Numbered from the stretch's first letter, positions 15,676 to 24,579 are shown. The stretch: 64,000 nucleotides of DNA from Sphaerisporangium rufum (GCF_016863395.1 NZ_BOOU01000069.1:1-64000), one strand, 5' to 3'. The notes: generated from the letters alone by a model not told the origin. Made by a program: numbers and translations.

Positions 15676-17535
15676 TTAGATCGACCCGGCGGCCGGGTCG
15701 AGGAAGGCCAGGATGTCCCGGTCGCCGCGCTCGCGCAGCCGGGTCAGCACCTCCTCGCGGGACGCCCCCTCCGGCAGCCCGACCCGCCCGCCGATCAGCC
15801 GCAGCGCCTCGGCCTCCGACGCCACCGGTGCGGTGTACCCGATCAGGTGCAGCGCCATGTTGATCGGCGGCAGCCCGGCGGCCGCCTGCGGCAGGTACCG
15901 GGTCAGCAGCTCGCCGCCGTCCGACACCGTCAGGAAGATCGCGTCGCCCTCGCTCGCGTTGTAGTCGGCGAGCACCGCCCGGATCGAGCCCATCGTCGGC
16001 TGGTTGTGCCAGCTGATCACCACGTCGCCGGACGGGGTGGAGGTGGTGAGCGAGCCGCCGGGCGCCATGCCCAGGTGGGCGGCGAACCCGGTCGGCAGCG
16101 GCGACCCCGACCCGCGCAGGTGCTCGGCGTTGACGTCGACCCGGTGCCACCAGCGCCCGTCCCGGCTGCGGAACGACCGGCGGGTCATCGACACGTCGCG
16201 GCGCGGGCTGTAGGCCTCGGCCTGCTCGGGGTCGGCCACCCGGATCCAGCCGCGCTGGGTGCGCTCGAAGCCCGGCCCGCCCGCGTAGGCCCGCACCGAG
16301 CTCTCGCTGACCTCGTAACGCGTCGTCAGGTTGGCGACGACGGAGTTCACCGACGCCTCGCCGCCGGCCCGCTCGATCTCCCGGACGATCATCTCGCGGA
16401 TGCCGATGTACTCCTCGCCGCCCCAGCGGGTCAGGCCGTACCGGTTGCGGTCCACCCGCATGAACCGCTCGTCCGCGGTCAGCTGGTTGCGGATGCCGAC
16501 CAGGCTGTAGTCCTCGCCGATGCGGGCCTGGATCTCCTCGGGGCTGAGCGGCGACTCGGCGACGGCCAGCACCGCCTCGGCCTTCTCGTTGACGCTGCGC
16601 GGCCACGGCACCAGGTGGCCGTCCAGGATGCGCAGCGCCGGGACCACGGCCAGCCAGCGCTCGGCGACGTCCTCGCGCACCCCGAGCCGGGTGACCATGG
16701 AGACCGCCTCGGCCAGCTTCACCGGCCCGCCGGTGAACAGCCGCCGGGTGCGCTCCTTGAGGTCCTCGGCGCCGCCGGCGACCAGCCAGCCGTCCACCTG
16801 CTCGTACCCGCTCAGCAGGGTGCGGACGAACCGCCAGGCCGGGATGCCCAGGGTGGCCAGCTCGGCGCGGTGCCAGGGCACCGCCGCGGCCAGGTCGTCG
16901 GCCGGGACGGCCGCGCCCAGCCGCCCGCGCAGCCAGGTCAGGTGCGCGGTCAGCGGCGCCGCCTCCGGGGCGGCCAGCCGCGCCTGGACGTGGTCGCGCA
17001 GGTCGCGCTCGATCTGCCGGATCCGCTCGCGGGTCACCGAGAACCGCTGGGCCAGCTCGTCCAGCGTCACCCGCTGCTCGGCGTACACCCGGTCGCGGGC
17101 GATGGCCCGCTGCCGGTCGTCCAGCCCGGCGAAGAACTCGTCGATCAGCGCCGGCACCGGCCGCTCGGGGGTGGCCGGCGGCGCCGGCGCCGGTTCCGGC
17201 TCGCCGGCGGTCTCCGGCCCCATCAGCCGGGCGAGCATCCCGGTGACCAGCGGCTGCACCGCCTCCCGGGACCCCGGCGCGCGCAGGCTGCGCTCGGGGT
17301 CGATCACGCGCAGCAGGGGAAGGCTGTCGCCGAGCGGCAGATGGCCCCAGCAGGTCACCACCAGGTCGGTGAGCCGCGCCCCCACCTGGGCGGTTCCGAT
17401 GATCAGGCAGGCGCGGTCCAGCGGAAGCGCCAGCCACCACGCGTCGGGCAGCCGGGGGTCGCTCGCGATCGGCGCCACCTGCTCCGGTGCCGTCCAGCGC
17501 AGCGGCGGCACGATATCGCTCAGGCTCAGATTCAT
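15676..17535 (-). CDS. Large regulator-like protein with sigma-region-4 helix-turn-helix
   Basis: A 619-residue protein of unknown function. Residues 1-105 (SDIVPPLRW, then RLPDAWWLALP) are shared with the paralogue at 19689. After a Pro-rich linker, residues 125-185 carry VTLDELAQRFSVTRERIRQIE, an almost perfect copy of sigma-70 region 4.2. Two winged-helix-like segments follow (about 328-370, LSPEEIQARIG to NRYGLTRW; and 375-433, EYIGIREMIVREI to GWIRV). The C-terminal 170 residues (DVSMTRRSF to RERGDRDILAFL) are again shared with the paralogue. No sigma region 2 is present, so it is not a sigma factor itself. It lies 70 bases after the helicase gene. Confidence 0.8.
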   Translation of the reverse strand: MNLSLSDIVPPLRWTAPEQVAPIASDPRLPDAWWLALPLDRACLIIGTAQVGARLTDLVVTCWGHLPLGDSLPLLRVIDPERSLRAPGSREAVQPLVTGMLARLMGPETAGEPEPAPAPPATPERPVPALIDEFFAGLDDRQRAIARDRVYAEQRVTLDELAQRFSVTRERIRQIERDLRDHVQARLAAPEAAPLTAHLTWLRGRLGAAVPADDLAAAVPWHRAELATLGIPAWRFVRTLLSGYEQVDGWLVAGGAEDLKERTRRLFTGGPVKLAEAVSMVTRLGVREDVAERWLAVVPALRILDGHLVPWPRSVNEKAEAVLAVAESPLSPEEIQARIGEDYSLVGIRNQLTADERFMRVDRNRYGLTRWGGEEYIGIREMIVREIERAGGEASVNSVVANLTTRYEVSESSVRAYAGGPGFERTQRGWIRVADPEQAEAYSPRRDVSMTRRSFRSRDGRWWHRVDVNAEHLRGSGSPLPTGFAAHLGMAPGGSLTTSTPSGDVVISWHNQPTMGSIRAVLADYNASEGDAIFLTVSDGGELLTRYLPQAAAGLPPINMALHLIGYTAPVASEAEALRLIGGRVGLPEGASREEVLTRLRERGDRDILAFLDPAAGSI

Positions 17536-17605
17536 GAAGATCCAACCGGATGGGGCTCTGGGGGCGGGATCGGACGGGTCCTATCCCCGGTTTCAGGTTA
17601 TTGCG

Positions 17606-19678
17606 TCAGGACGGCAGGAAGGGACTCGCCCGCCCGGAGTAGGACACGTACAGCAGCTCGGTGGCCCGGGTGCACGCCATGTACAGCAGCCCTCGCTCAC
17701 GTTGCAGGTCATGGGCCCGGGCCGCCGGGTCCTCGTCGCCGGGGGTGAGCTCCCGGGTCACCGGCACCACGCCGTCGGCGATGCCGGCCAGCGCGACCCG
17801 GCGCACCTCCAGCCCGCGCAGGCCGTGCAGCGTGGTGACCCGCACCCGCGCCCCGGCGGCGGCCAGCGCCGCGCGGGCCCGCCGGACCAGCTCGCCCTCC
17901 CGGGCCGCGACGGCGATCTCGCCCGCCGGGACCCCGTCGGCCAGCCACCCGCCCACCCGGGCGACCAGGCCGGCCAGCTCCGCCTCCGGGGACACGTACC
18001 GGCGCACCTGCGGACCCGCGCCCGGCCGGGTCGCGCGGATCCCGGCCAGCTCGGTGACCCCGTCCACCAGCCCGTCCGCCGGGCCGCCGCCGCGCAGCCG
18101 CACCGCCCAGCGCAGGATCTCCTGCGGCATGCGGTAGGACAGGGTCAGGTGGTGGTGCTCGGCCTGGATGCCCACCGCGCCGAGCACCGTGCGGGAGTCG
18201 AAGACCCGCTGGTGCGGGTCGCCGGCGATGAACAGGTCGTCGGTGTCGTGCGGCACGGCGGCGCGCAGCAGCCGCCACTGCGCCGGGTGCAGGTCCTGCG
18301 CCTCGTCCACCACGATGTGCCGGTACGGCTCGCGCCGCGGCGTCTCGCCCAGCAGGTCGCCGGTCGTGCGGCCGAGCAGCGTCGAGGCGTCCGCGGCGAG
18401 CTGGAGCAGCGTGCGCCGGCCGGAGGCGCGCAGCCGCCCGGTGACGTGCTCGATGGCCTTCCAGACCGCGATGCGCTCCTGTTCGTCGAGCTCGACGCCG
18501 CGGCCCGGGCGGGCGGCCGCCAGGTACTCCTGCACCGTGCACAGGTTCTGCGCGAGGATGACCTGCTCCCACTCGCGCGCCAGGAAGACCGGGCCGTGCA
18601 GCCCGCCGGTGATCTCGGCCGCCTCCCGCCACAGCGTGCCGAGGTCCGGGCCGCCGACCAGCAGCGGCTGGCGGCCCTCGGCCTCGGCGACCACCCGCTG
18701 CGCCAGGCGCTCGACGTTGCCGACCTCGACCCGCCCGCGGACCTTGTCCCCGTCCCCGGCCAGCAGCAGGTCCAGCTTGGCGGTCATGTCCTTGCCCACC
18801 GCCCGGGAGAACGTCACGAACAGCACCCGCCCGGCGCCGGCCCGGGCCAGGTGGGCGGCCCGGTGCAGCGCGACGGCGGTCTTGCCGGTGCCCGCGCCCC
18901 CGGTGACCAGCACCGGGCCGGCGAACCCGTCGTGCCGGGCCAGCCGGTACTGGATCGGGGCCAGGAACGTGCACCAGCGCGGCAGGGCCAGGACGCGGTC
19001 CAGCTCGATCGGGTCGGGGACGAAGACCGCCCGGTCCGGGGTGCGCGCCAGCGCCGCCACCAGGTCGCCGGGGTCGACGGAGGCGGCCGGCACCGCCACC
19101 CGCTCCTCCAGTGCCCGGCGGGCCCGCTCGGCCGGGCCGCCGCCGGCCAGCACCCACAGCGGCGCGAACTGGCTGGCCGGCAGCAGCGACTCCAGCGCGG
19201 ACAGGCCCACGTCGGTGGTGAGCCGCCGCAGCAGCGGCAGCAGCCACGGGTCGGTGCCCACCGCGAGCAGCTCGGCGTCGGTGTGGCCGGCGAACAGCCG
19301 CGCCGCGGTGGTGGCGGCCGCGCGGCGCAGCGCGGGCTCCACCCGTTCGAGGGCCTCGGCGTCCCACTCCTCGGCCACCCCGATCACCGGGTTGACGGTG
19401 AACCGGTGCCGCTGGGCATGCGACCACGCCTGAGCGTCGGGCAGCACGGTGAGCATCCAGAACACCCGGCCCTGGCGGACCACGACGCCGCGCAGCCCGC
19501 CGGCCAGCCGCAGCGTCGCCACCCGCCGGTCGCGGGTGTTGCGCACCCGTTCGGGGTGCGGGGCCGCCTCGGCGTCGTCCAGGAAATGGTGCAGCGCGAG
19601 CACCGCCTCCCGGCGCACCGGCCCGGCGAGGGCACCGAGATCACGGTGCACCTCGGGCGCGATCGCGAGCCGGGGCAC
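17606..19678 (-). CDS. UvrD-type helicase with RelE-like N-terminal domain
   Basis: A 690-residue superfamily 1 helicase. Residues 1-95 look like a RelE/ParE-fold domain (HPERVRNTRDRRVATLRLAG, then GVVVRQGRVFWMLTVLP), followed by a linker region. Helicase motifs are in order: Walker A GGAGTGKTA at about 260, motif Ia FVTFSRAV, motif II VVDEAQD at 457-463, motif III FIAGDPHQRVFD, motif IV TLSYRMPQEI, motif V TTLHGLRGLEVRRV and motif VI LYMACTRAT. The GTG start is ten bases after the stop of the upstream paralogue gene. It is the centre of a four-gene operon and should translocate on nucleic acid; the RelE-like part may bind or cut RNA, or bind a ribosome. Confidence 0.88.
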   Translation of the reverse strand: MPRLAIAPEVHRDLGALAGPVRREAVLALHHFLDDAEAAPHPERVRNTRDRRVATLRLAGGLRGVVVRQGRVFWMLTVLPDAQAWSHAQRHRFTVNPVIGVAEEWDAEALERVEPALRRAAATTAARLFAGHTDAELLAVGTDPWLLPLLRRLTTDVGLSALESLLPASQFAPLWVLAGGGPAERARRALEERVAVPAASVDPGDLVAALARTPDRAVFVPDPIELDRVLALPRWCTFLAPIQYRLARHDGFAGPVLVTGGAGTGKTAVALHRAAHLARAGAGRVLFVTFSRAVGKDMTAKLDLLLAGDGDKVRGRVEVGNVERLAQRVVAEAEGRQPLLVGGPDLGTLWREAAEITGGLHGPVFLAREWEQVILAQNLCTVQEYLAAARPGRGVELDEQERIAVWKAIEHVTGRLRASGRRTLLQLAADASTLLGRTTGDLLGETPRREPYRHIVVDEAQDLHPAQWRLLRAAVPHDTDDLFIAGDPHQRVFDSRTVLGAVGIQAEHHHLTLSYRMPQEILRWAVRLRGGGPADGLVDGVTELAGIRATRPGAGPQVRRYVSPEAELAGLVARVGGWLADGVPAGEIAVAAREGELVRRARAALAAAGARVRVTTLHGLRGLEVRRVALAGIADGVVPVTRELTPGDEDPAARAHDLQRERGLLYMACTRATELLYVSYSGRASPFLPS

Positions 19679-19688
19679 GGTGGCCCCG

Positions 19689-22178
19689 TCAGGCCATGAG
19701 GGACAGCAGGTCGCGGTCCCCGCGTTCGCGCAGCCGGTTCGCCAGGTCGGCCCGGCCGACCGGGCCGGTCATGCCGATCCGGGTGGCCAGCACCCGGGTG
19801 GTCTCGTCCGGGGAGTCCACCGTGCCGGTCTCGGTGTACCCGGCCAGCCGCAGGGCCGTCGCGCCGGGCGGCAGGTCGGCGGGCGCGGCCGGGACCAGCC
19901 GGGCGCGCAGCCGCTCCTCGTCCTCGGCGACCGTCAGGAACAGGTGCGAGCCGGGCTGGGCGCCCATCTCGGCCAGCAGCGGGGCGAGCGAGTCGGCCGC
20001 CGGGCGGGCCTGCCAGCTCAGCGTGACCTCGCCGGCCGGGCCGGTGACCGTCCGGGTCTCGCCGGGCGCCAGCCCGAGGTAGGCGGCGAACCCGCTCGGC
20101 AGCGGGCACTCGCCGCCGTCGAGCTGCTCGGGCGTGACGTCCACCCGCAGCCACCACAGGCCGTCGGGGTGGCGGAAGCACCGGCGGGTCATCGACACGT
20201 CCTTCAGCGGCCCGGCCGGGCCGGACGGCGGCCCGAGCGGATCGCTCACCGGGCCGGGGGCCTCCTGCGGCTGCTCGGAGCCCTCCTCGGGCTTCTTGTT
20301 CTGGATGCGCAGCTGCGGGACGCTCTCCAGCCACTCCTTGGCCACCTCGGGGTGGATGCCGAGCGTGGAGACCAGCTCCAGCGCGCGGGCCACCGTCGGC
20401 GGGCGGTCGGCGTCCAGGATCAGCGCGCAGGTGCGCTCGCGCAGTTCGGCCAGGTCGCCGGACACCAGCCACCCGTCCTGCATGGTGTAGCCGGGCAGGG
20501 TGGCCTGCACGAACTGCCAGGCCGGGATGTCCAGCGAGCGCAGCTCGCGGCCGTGCCAGTCCGCCGCCGACACCAGCCGCGCGCGCGGCGCGGCCACCCC
20601 GAGCGTGCCGGGCAGCTTCTCCAGGTGCTCGGCGTACGGCGTGGCGCGCTCGCTGTCCAGCCAGGACTCCACCCGCTCGCGCAGCAGGCGCTCCAGCTCG
20701 ACGATCTCCTCGGCCGGGACGGCGAACAGTTTGGCCAGCTCCTCGGGGGCGGCCGGGCTGTCGGTGAAGACGTAGTTCTGCGCCACCGCCCACGACTTGT
20801 CGTCCAGGTCGGCGAACGCGGCGTCGATCAGCGCGGGGATGTCGCGCCCGGTGCGCCCGGTGCCGACGTCGTCGGTGGTCACCGCGGCGCCCGTCTCCGG
20901 GCCCTGCGGGCCGGCGAAACCCGACGCGCCGGACGTGCCCGACATGTCGGGTGAGCCGGATGGGCCGGAGAAGCCGGAGAGGTCGTCACCGGCCGGGCCG
21001 CCCGGCAGGCCGGCCGCGGCGGGCGCGTCGTCCTCAGCGGGCCGCGCCCCGGCGGGCTGCTCAGGCTCGGGAACGAACGGCCGGATGGGCGCCGGGGCGG
21101 GCGGCGGCTCGGCCACCGGCGTGGCCGGCGACAGCACCCCCGGGTCGCCGCCGTACCAGTGCCGGTCCGGCGGCACGAACGGCGGCACCTCGGCCAGGCC
21201 GAGGTCACGCAGCTCGTCGGGCGGCGGCGGGCGCTCGCCGCGCGGCGGCGGCGTGAACGGCGAGAAGGGCGAGCCGGCGGCGGACGGCGGGACCGGGGCC
21301 GGCCCGCCGCCCTGCCGCAGCGCGGCCTCCGCCATCCGGGCGGCGGACAGGCCGAGCGGGTCGCTCTGGTCGATGGCGGCCGGCCGCCGCTTGGGCAGCG
21401 GCGGCAACGGTGGCAGCGGCGGCTCGGCGACGGGCGACGCGGCCGGCTCTCCGGCCGGCCCCGCGTCGGCGGCGGACGCGGCGGGCAGGGCGGGCGGCTC
21501 GGCCGCGAAGGCCGCCGAGCCGGCGGAGCCCGCGGAGCCCGCGGCGGCGGAGCCGGCGGCGGCGGCGGGGCTCGCGACGGCGGGCGACGGGAGGTCGGCG
21601 GCGGGCGACAGGAGGTCGGCGGCGGGGGAGAGGTCGGCGGCGGGGGAACGGTCCGGCTCGGCCGGCGGGGCATCCGGCCGGGCATGCTCGCCGGTGTGCC
21701 GGCCGGCCGGCCGGGCGTGCTCGCCGGTGTGGCGCGCCTCGGCGGCGGGCCGTGCCTCGCCCTCCCGCGTCCCCTCACCGGCCAGGCGGGTGAAGACCGC
21801 GGTGAACAGCGCGGTCAGCACCGGGCGCACCCGGACGAACGGCTGGTCGGTCAGCTCGCGCCCGGTCAGCGACAGCAGCCCGAACCACGAGCCGGCCCGG
21901 TCGAGCGCGATGGACACCTGCGGGTCGTCGGCCTCGTCGGGGTCCATCACGTGCAGCGCGGGCAGGATGTCGCCGATGGCGGCGGCCGGCCAGCGGGCCA
22001 GGGCCAACTCGGTGAGCAACTCGCCGAGGGCCTCCGGCCCGAGCACCGGGAACACCCGGCTCACCGGAACGGCCCGCCACCAGGCGTCCGGCAGGCCCGG
22101 CGCCTCCTGGAGCCGGGCGAACTCGGTCGCGTCGCTCCAGCGCAGCGGAGGTACGAGATCACTCAGGCAGAAGTTCAT
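19689..22178 (-). CDS. Large paralogue of the sigma-region-4-like protein
   Basis: An 829-residue protein, first in the operon with the helicase. Residues 1-130 match the N-terminus of the 15676-17535 protein (SDLVPPLRW, then GLPDAWWRAVP). A 300-residue low-complexity Pro/Ala/Ser-rich segment follows. Residues 448-510 align with the partner's helix-turn-helix but the motif is eroded (PEELAKLFAVPAEEIVELER lacks the RERIRQIE core). The two winged-helix segments are replaced by a short linker. The C-terminal 170 residues (DVSMTRRCF to RERGDRDLLSLM) match the partner again. The ATG is preceded by GAGAGG at seven bases. Probably a structural or targeting partner; function unknown. Confidence 0.8.
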   Translation of the reverse strand: MNFCLSDLVPPLRWSDATEFARLQEAPGLPDAWWRAVPVSRVFPVLGPEALGELLTELALARWPAAAIGDILPALHVMDPDEADDPQVSIALDRAGSWFGLLSLTGRELTDQPFVRVRPVLTALFTAVFTRLAGEGTREGEARPAAEARHTGEHARPAGRHTGEHARPDAPPAEPDRSPAADLSPAADLLSPAADLPSPAVASPAAAAGSAAAGSAGSAGSAAFAAEPPALPAASAADAGPAGEPAASPVAEPPLPPLPPLPKRRPAAIDQSDPLGLSAARMAEAALRQGGGPAPVPPSAAGSPFSPFTPPPRGERPPPPDELRDLGLAEVPPFVPPDRHWYGGDPGVLSPATPVAEPPPAPAPIRPFVPEPEQPAGARPAEDDAPAAAGLPGGPAGDDLSGFSGPSGSPDMSGTSGASGFAGPQGPETGAAVTTDDVGTGRTGRDIPALIDAAFADLDDKSWAVAQNYVFTDSPAAPEELAKLFAVPAEEIVELERLLRERVESWLDSERATPYAEHLEKLPGTLGVAAPRARLVSAADWHGRELRSLDIPAWQFVQATLPGYTMQDGWLVSGDLAELRERTCALILDADRPPTVARALELVSTLGIHPEVAKEWLESVPQLRIQNKKPEEGSEQPQEAPGPVSDPLGPPSGPAGPLKDVSMTRRCFRHPDGLWWLRVDVTPEQLDGGECPLPSGFAAYLGLAPGETRTVTGPAGEVTLSWQARPAADSLAPLLAEMGAQPGSHLFLTVAEDEERLRARLVPAAPADLPPGATALRLAGYTETGTVDSPDETTRVLATRIGMTGPVGRADLANRLRERGDRDLLSLMA

Positions 22179-22208
22179 CCCGTTTCCTCTCCGGTGTTTT
22201 CCCGTTGA

Positions 22209-22224
22209 CCAGACCATAGTCTGG
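22209..22224. promoter_or_regulatory. Palindrome upstream of the helicase operon
   Basis: CCAGAC-CATA-GTCTGG is a perfect 6-4-6 inverted repeat 31 bases upstream of the first operon gene (start 22178). It lies in the only space between that operon and the methyltransferase gene, where a leader or promoter would be. Candidate operator; no regulator is assigned. Confidence 0.45.
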
Positions 22225-22249
22225 CAAATCGCTGGATCGAAGACGGCCG

Positions 22250-23032
22250 TTAGGCCCGCACGGCGGCGAATCGCAACCGGACGTAGTCCGCCACCCACCC
22301 CGACTCGCGGCGCAACGCCGGCGCGGCCAGCTCGTTGACCCGGCGCAGCAGCGGCTCCACCCGGGTGGGCGGCACCGCGTCCAGCAGGGCGCCGGCGAAC
22401 ATCCGCACCCAGTCGGCCGCGCCGCCCGGGCACTCGTCGAGCGGTGTCGGCCGGTCGAAGTATTCCAGCAACCGGACGGTGAAGCCGCCCCGCTCCAGGC
22501 GCAGCGCGTACTCGGCGGGGGTGGGAAAATACCACGGAAGCTCGGGCTCGCCGAGGCCGTGCTCGCGCCAGGCCGTGCGCATCGCCGAGGTGAGCGCCGC
22601 GCAGTTGCCCGCACCGCCCATTTCCGCCACGAACCGCCCGCCCGGGGCCAGGGCCGCCCGCACGCAGCCGATCACCGCGTCCGGGTCGCGGCCCATCCAG
22701 TGCAGCGCCGCGTTGGAGAAGACCGCGTCGTAGGGCTCGGCGACCCGGAAGTCGGCGCCGTCGCCGACGGTGAAGGTCAGCCCGGGATGCTGGGCGATCG
22801 CCGCCTCGATCATCGTCGGTGACCCGTCCATGCCGAGTACGGTGGTGCCGCGGGCCGCGATGTCGGCGGTGAGCACCCCGGTGCCGCAGCCGAGGTCGAG
22901 GACGCGCTCGCCGGGCCGCGGGTCCAGCAGCTCGATCAGCGGTGCGCCGTGCGCGGAGACGTAGCCGAACGAGCTGTCATAGGCGCGAGCGTTCCACCGC
23001 GTCAAGATCGGGCTGTCGTACCGCAAGGCCAT
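22250..23032 (-). CDS. Class I SAM-dependent methyltransferase
   Basis: A 260-residue methyltransferase. Motif I is RVLDLGCGTGVLTADIA, followed by the acidic loop VLGMDGS, then DAVFSNAALHWM and LAPGGRFVAEMG. The HW motif after motif IV and the overall order resemble trans-aconitate 2-methyltransferase and small-molecule methyltransferases. I chose the ATG (MALRYDSP) at 23032; a GTG at 23080 would add sixteen residues. It is transcribed in the same direction as the helicase operon, upstream of it, with a 71-base gap. The substrate is unknown. Confidence 0.87.
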   Translation of the reverse strand: MALRYDSPILTRWNARAYDSSFGYVSAHGAPLIELLDPRPGERVLDLGCGTGVLTADIAARGTTVLGMDGSPTMIEAAIAQHPGLTFTVGDGADFRVAEPYDAVFSNAALHWMGRDPDAVIGCVRAALAPGGRFVAEMGGAGNCAALTSAMRTAWREHGLGEPELPWYFPTPAEYALRLERGGFTVRLLEYFDRPTPLDECPGGAADWVRMFAGALLDAVPPTRVEPLLRRVNELAAPALRRESGWVADYVRLRFAAVRA

Positions 23033-23157
23033 CAGCTCGCATTCTCGGAGACACTCGGCTCGTGTCCGTAAGTAAGACACTTTAGAGCCTTAATGACCTC
23101 AGGACACTGGGTTCGAGACGGCCGTACGGCCGCCGCCGGCCGGGCCCGCGGCCGCGG

Positions 23158-24252
23158 TCAGCCCATGGAGCGGACCCAGTTGGCCTTCAGGTAGTTCTTC
23201 GCCGCGTCGGTCTCCGGGACGCTGAGTAGCACCGGGGTACCGGGCACCGCGGGCAGGCGGCGGGCGGCGTCCCGGTCCAGGGTGCCCTTCATCTCCATCG
23301 CCTCCATCCGCGCCGGCCGGGCGAAGCCCTTGAGCAGCAGGTTCTGCGCCTCGTCGCCGTAGAGGAACTCCTCCCACAGCCGGGCGGCCGCCGGGTGCGG
23401 CGCCCGGCGGTTGATCGCCTGCGCGAAGTACGAGACCAGCGGGGCGTCCGCCGGCACCACGACCTTCCACTCGGGTTTCGCGTCGCCGGCGCTCTCGGCG
23501 GCCTTGGCGGCGTTCACGTAGTCCCAGTCGACCAGGGCGTTCGCCTGCGAGGGCGGCTTGAACGCGCCGGACTGCCGCAGCCGGGTGAAGAACTCCAGCC
23601 CGCGCCGGGCCTCAGGCCGGCCGTCCCGCAGCGAGGCCGCCATCACCCCGTGGAACGCCGAGGCGGTGCGCAGCGGGTCACCGGGCAGCGCGACGGCGTA
23701 CCCGGGGCGCAGCAGGTCGGCCATCCGCCGCGGCGCGGGCACCTTGCGCGGGTCGTACCCGATCGACATCATCCCGCCGTACCCGGCGTACCAGTGACCG
23801 GCCGGGTCCTTGCCGCCGTCCGGGATGTCCTGCCAGGCCGCCACCTTGTACGGGGCGAACCGGTTGGCGTTGGCGATGGCGACGTCCATCCCCACGTCGA
23901 ACACGTCGGGCGCCTGGCCGGGCCTGGCGCGGTCGGCCACCTCGATCTCCCGCGCGCTGCTCGCGCGCGGTTCGGCCACGTTGACCCGGATGCCGTACTC
24001 GCCGGAGAAGCGGTCCATCACCGCGCCGAAGTTGACCCAGTCGCGCGGGACGCCGACCAGGTTGAGCTGCCCCTCCCGCCGGGCCGTCTCCACCAGCCGC
24101 TCCATGGTGCCGAAGCCCTCGGCCAGCGACGCGGCCGACGGGTTCACCGGCGGGAGCTTCTTCTGCGTGGTCGACGGGGCGGAGCAGGCGGCCACGGCGA
24201 CGGCCAGCAACGCTGCGGACGACAGGACGGCACGTGAGGTCACGAGACGCAT
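23158..24252 (-). CDS. Solute-binding lipoprotein of an ABC importer
   Basis: A 364-residue exported lipoprotein. The signal peptide RLVTSRAVLSSAALLAVAVA is followed by the lipobox AVAACS with the lipidated Cys. The mature part resembles the extracellular solute-binding protein family 1/8 (iron or polyamine type): VETARREGQLNLVGVP, PDVFDVGMDVA, then ALVDWDYVNAAK. No permease or ATPase genes are adjacent, so it would serve an importer encoded elsewhere. The ATG at 24252 is the start that places the signal peptide correctly. Confidence 0.86.
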   Translation of the reverse strand: MRLVTSRAVLSSAALLAVAVAACSAPSTTQKKLPPVNPSAASLAEGFGTMERLVETARREGQLNLVGVPRDWVNFGAVMDRFSGEYGIRVNVAEPRASSAREIEVADRARPGQAPDVFDVGMDVAIANANRFAPYKVAAWQDIPDGGKDPAGHWYAGYGGMMSIGYDPRKVPAPRRMADLLRPGYAVALPGDPLRTASAFHGVMAASLRDGRPEARRGLEFFTRLRQSGAFKPPSQANALVDWDYVNAAKAAESAGDAKPEWKVVVPADAPLVSYFAQAINRRAPHPAAARLWEEFLYGDEAQNLLLKGFARPARMEAMEMKGTLDRDAARRLPAVPGTPVLLSVPETDAAKNYLKANWVRSMG

Positions 24253-24345
24253 ACTCGGCGGCGCATAGCAGCCGATCGAGGGGACGCGCGGGGATTTGAC
24301 CCGCTGTTGGCAGGCCCGTGGCAACCCGCCGACCGGCCCGCGGGG

Positions 24346-24579
24346 TCAGCGGTCGGGGACGACCCGGGCGGCGACCACCGCCGCGGCCGGGATCTCCACC
24401 AGGGTGCCGTCCCGCCTGCGCACCGCCAGCACCCCGTCCCGCCAGGACTCCAGCACGCCGACCGCGTCGCGGAACCCGGCGGGGTCGCGCCGCCGCACGG
24501 TGACCCGGCGGCCCACGTCGGCGGGGGTGACGGCGACGACGAACCTTCCGCCAAAGTGCGCTGTCACCGCTGTTGCCAC
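24346..24579 (-). CDS. Stand-alone SH3-like domain related to GNAT N-terminus
   Basis: A 77-residue protein: GRRVTVRRRDPAGFRDAVGVLESWRDGVLAVRRRDGTLVEIP is divided into short beta strands and ends VVAARVVPDR. In several actinobacteria a region like this is the N-terminal domain of a longer GNAT acetyltransferase encoded beside ferredoxin and dapC (recalled from genome context, for example Rv0428c-like proteins). Here the gene stops after the domain and only 93 bases separate it from the next gene, so the acetyltransferase part is absent. Its role alone is unknown. Confidence 0.7.
   Translation of the reverse strand: MATAVTAHFGGRFVVAVTPADVGRRVTVRRRDPAGFRDAVGVLESWRDGVLAVRRRDGTLVEIPAAAVVAARVVPDR

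Noticed and set aside
20797-22338. Plus-strand frame of 513 residues opposite the large paralogue
   Set aside because: Gly/Ser/Arg low-complexity shadow of the Pro/Ala-rich segment; no start signal and no domain.
24253-24345. Remnant of a GNAT acetyltransferase domain between the orphan domain and the lipoprotein
   Set aside because: Only 93 bases are available and no frame resembles the acetyltransferase motifs.
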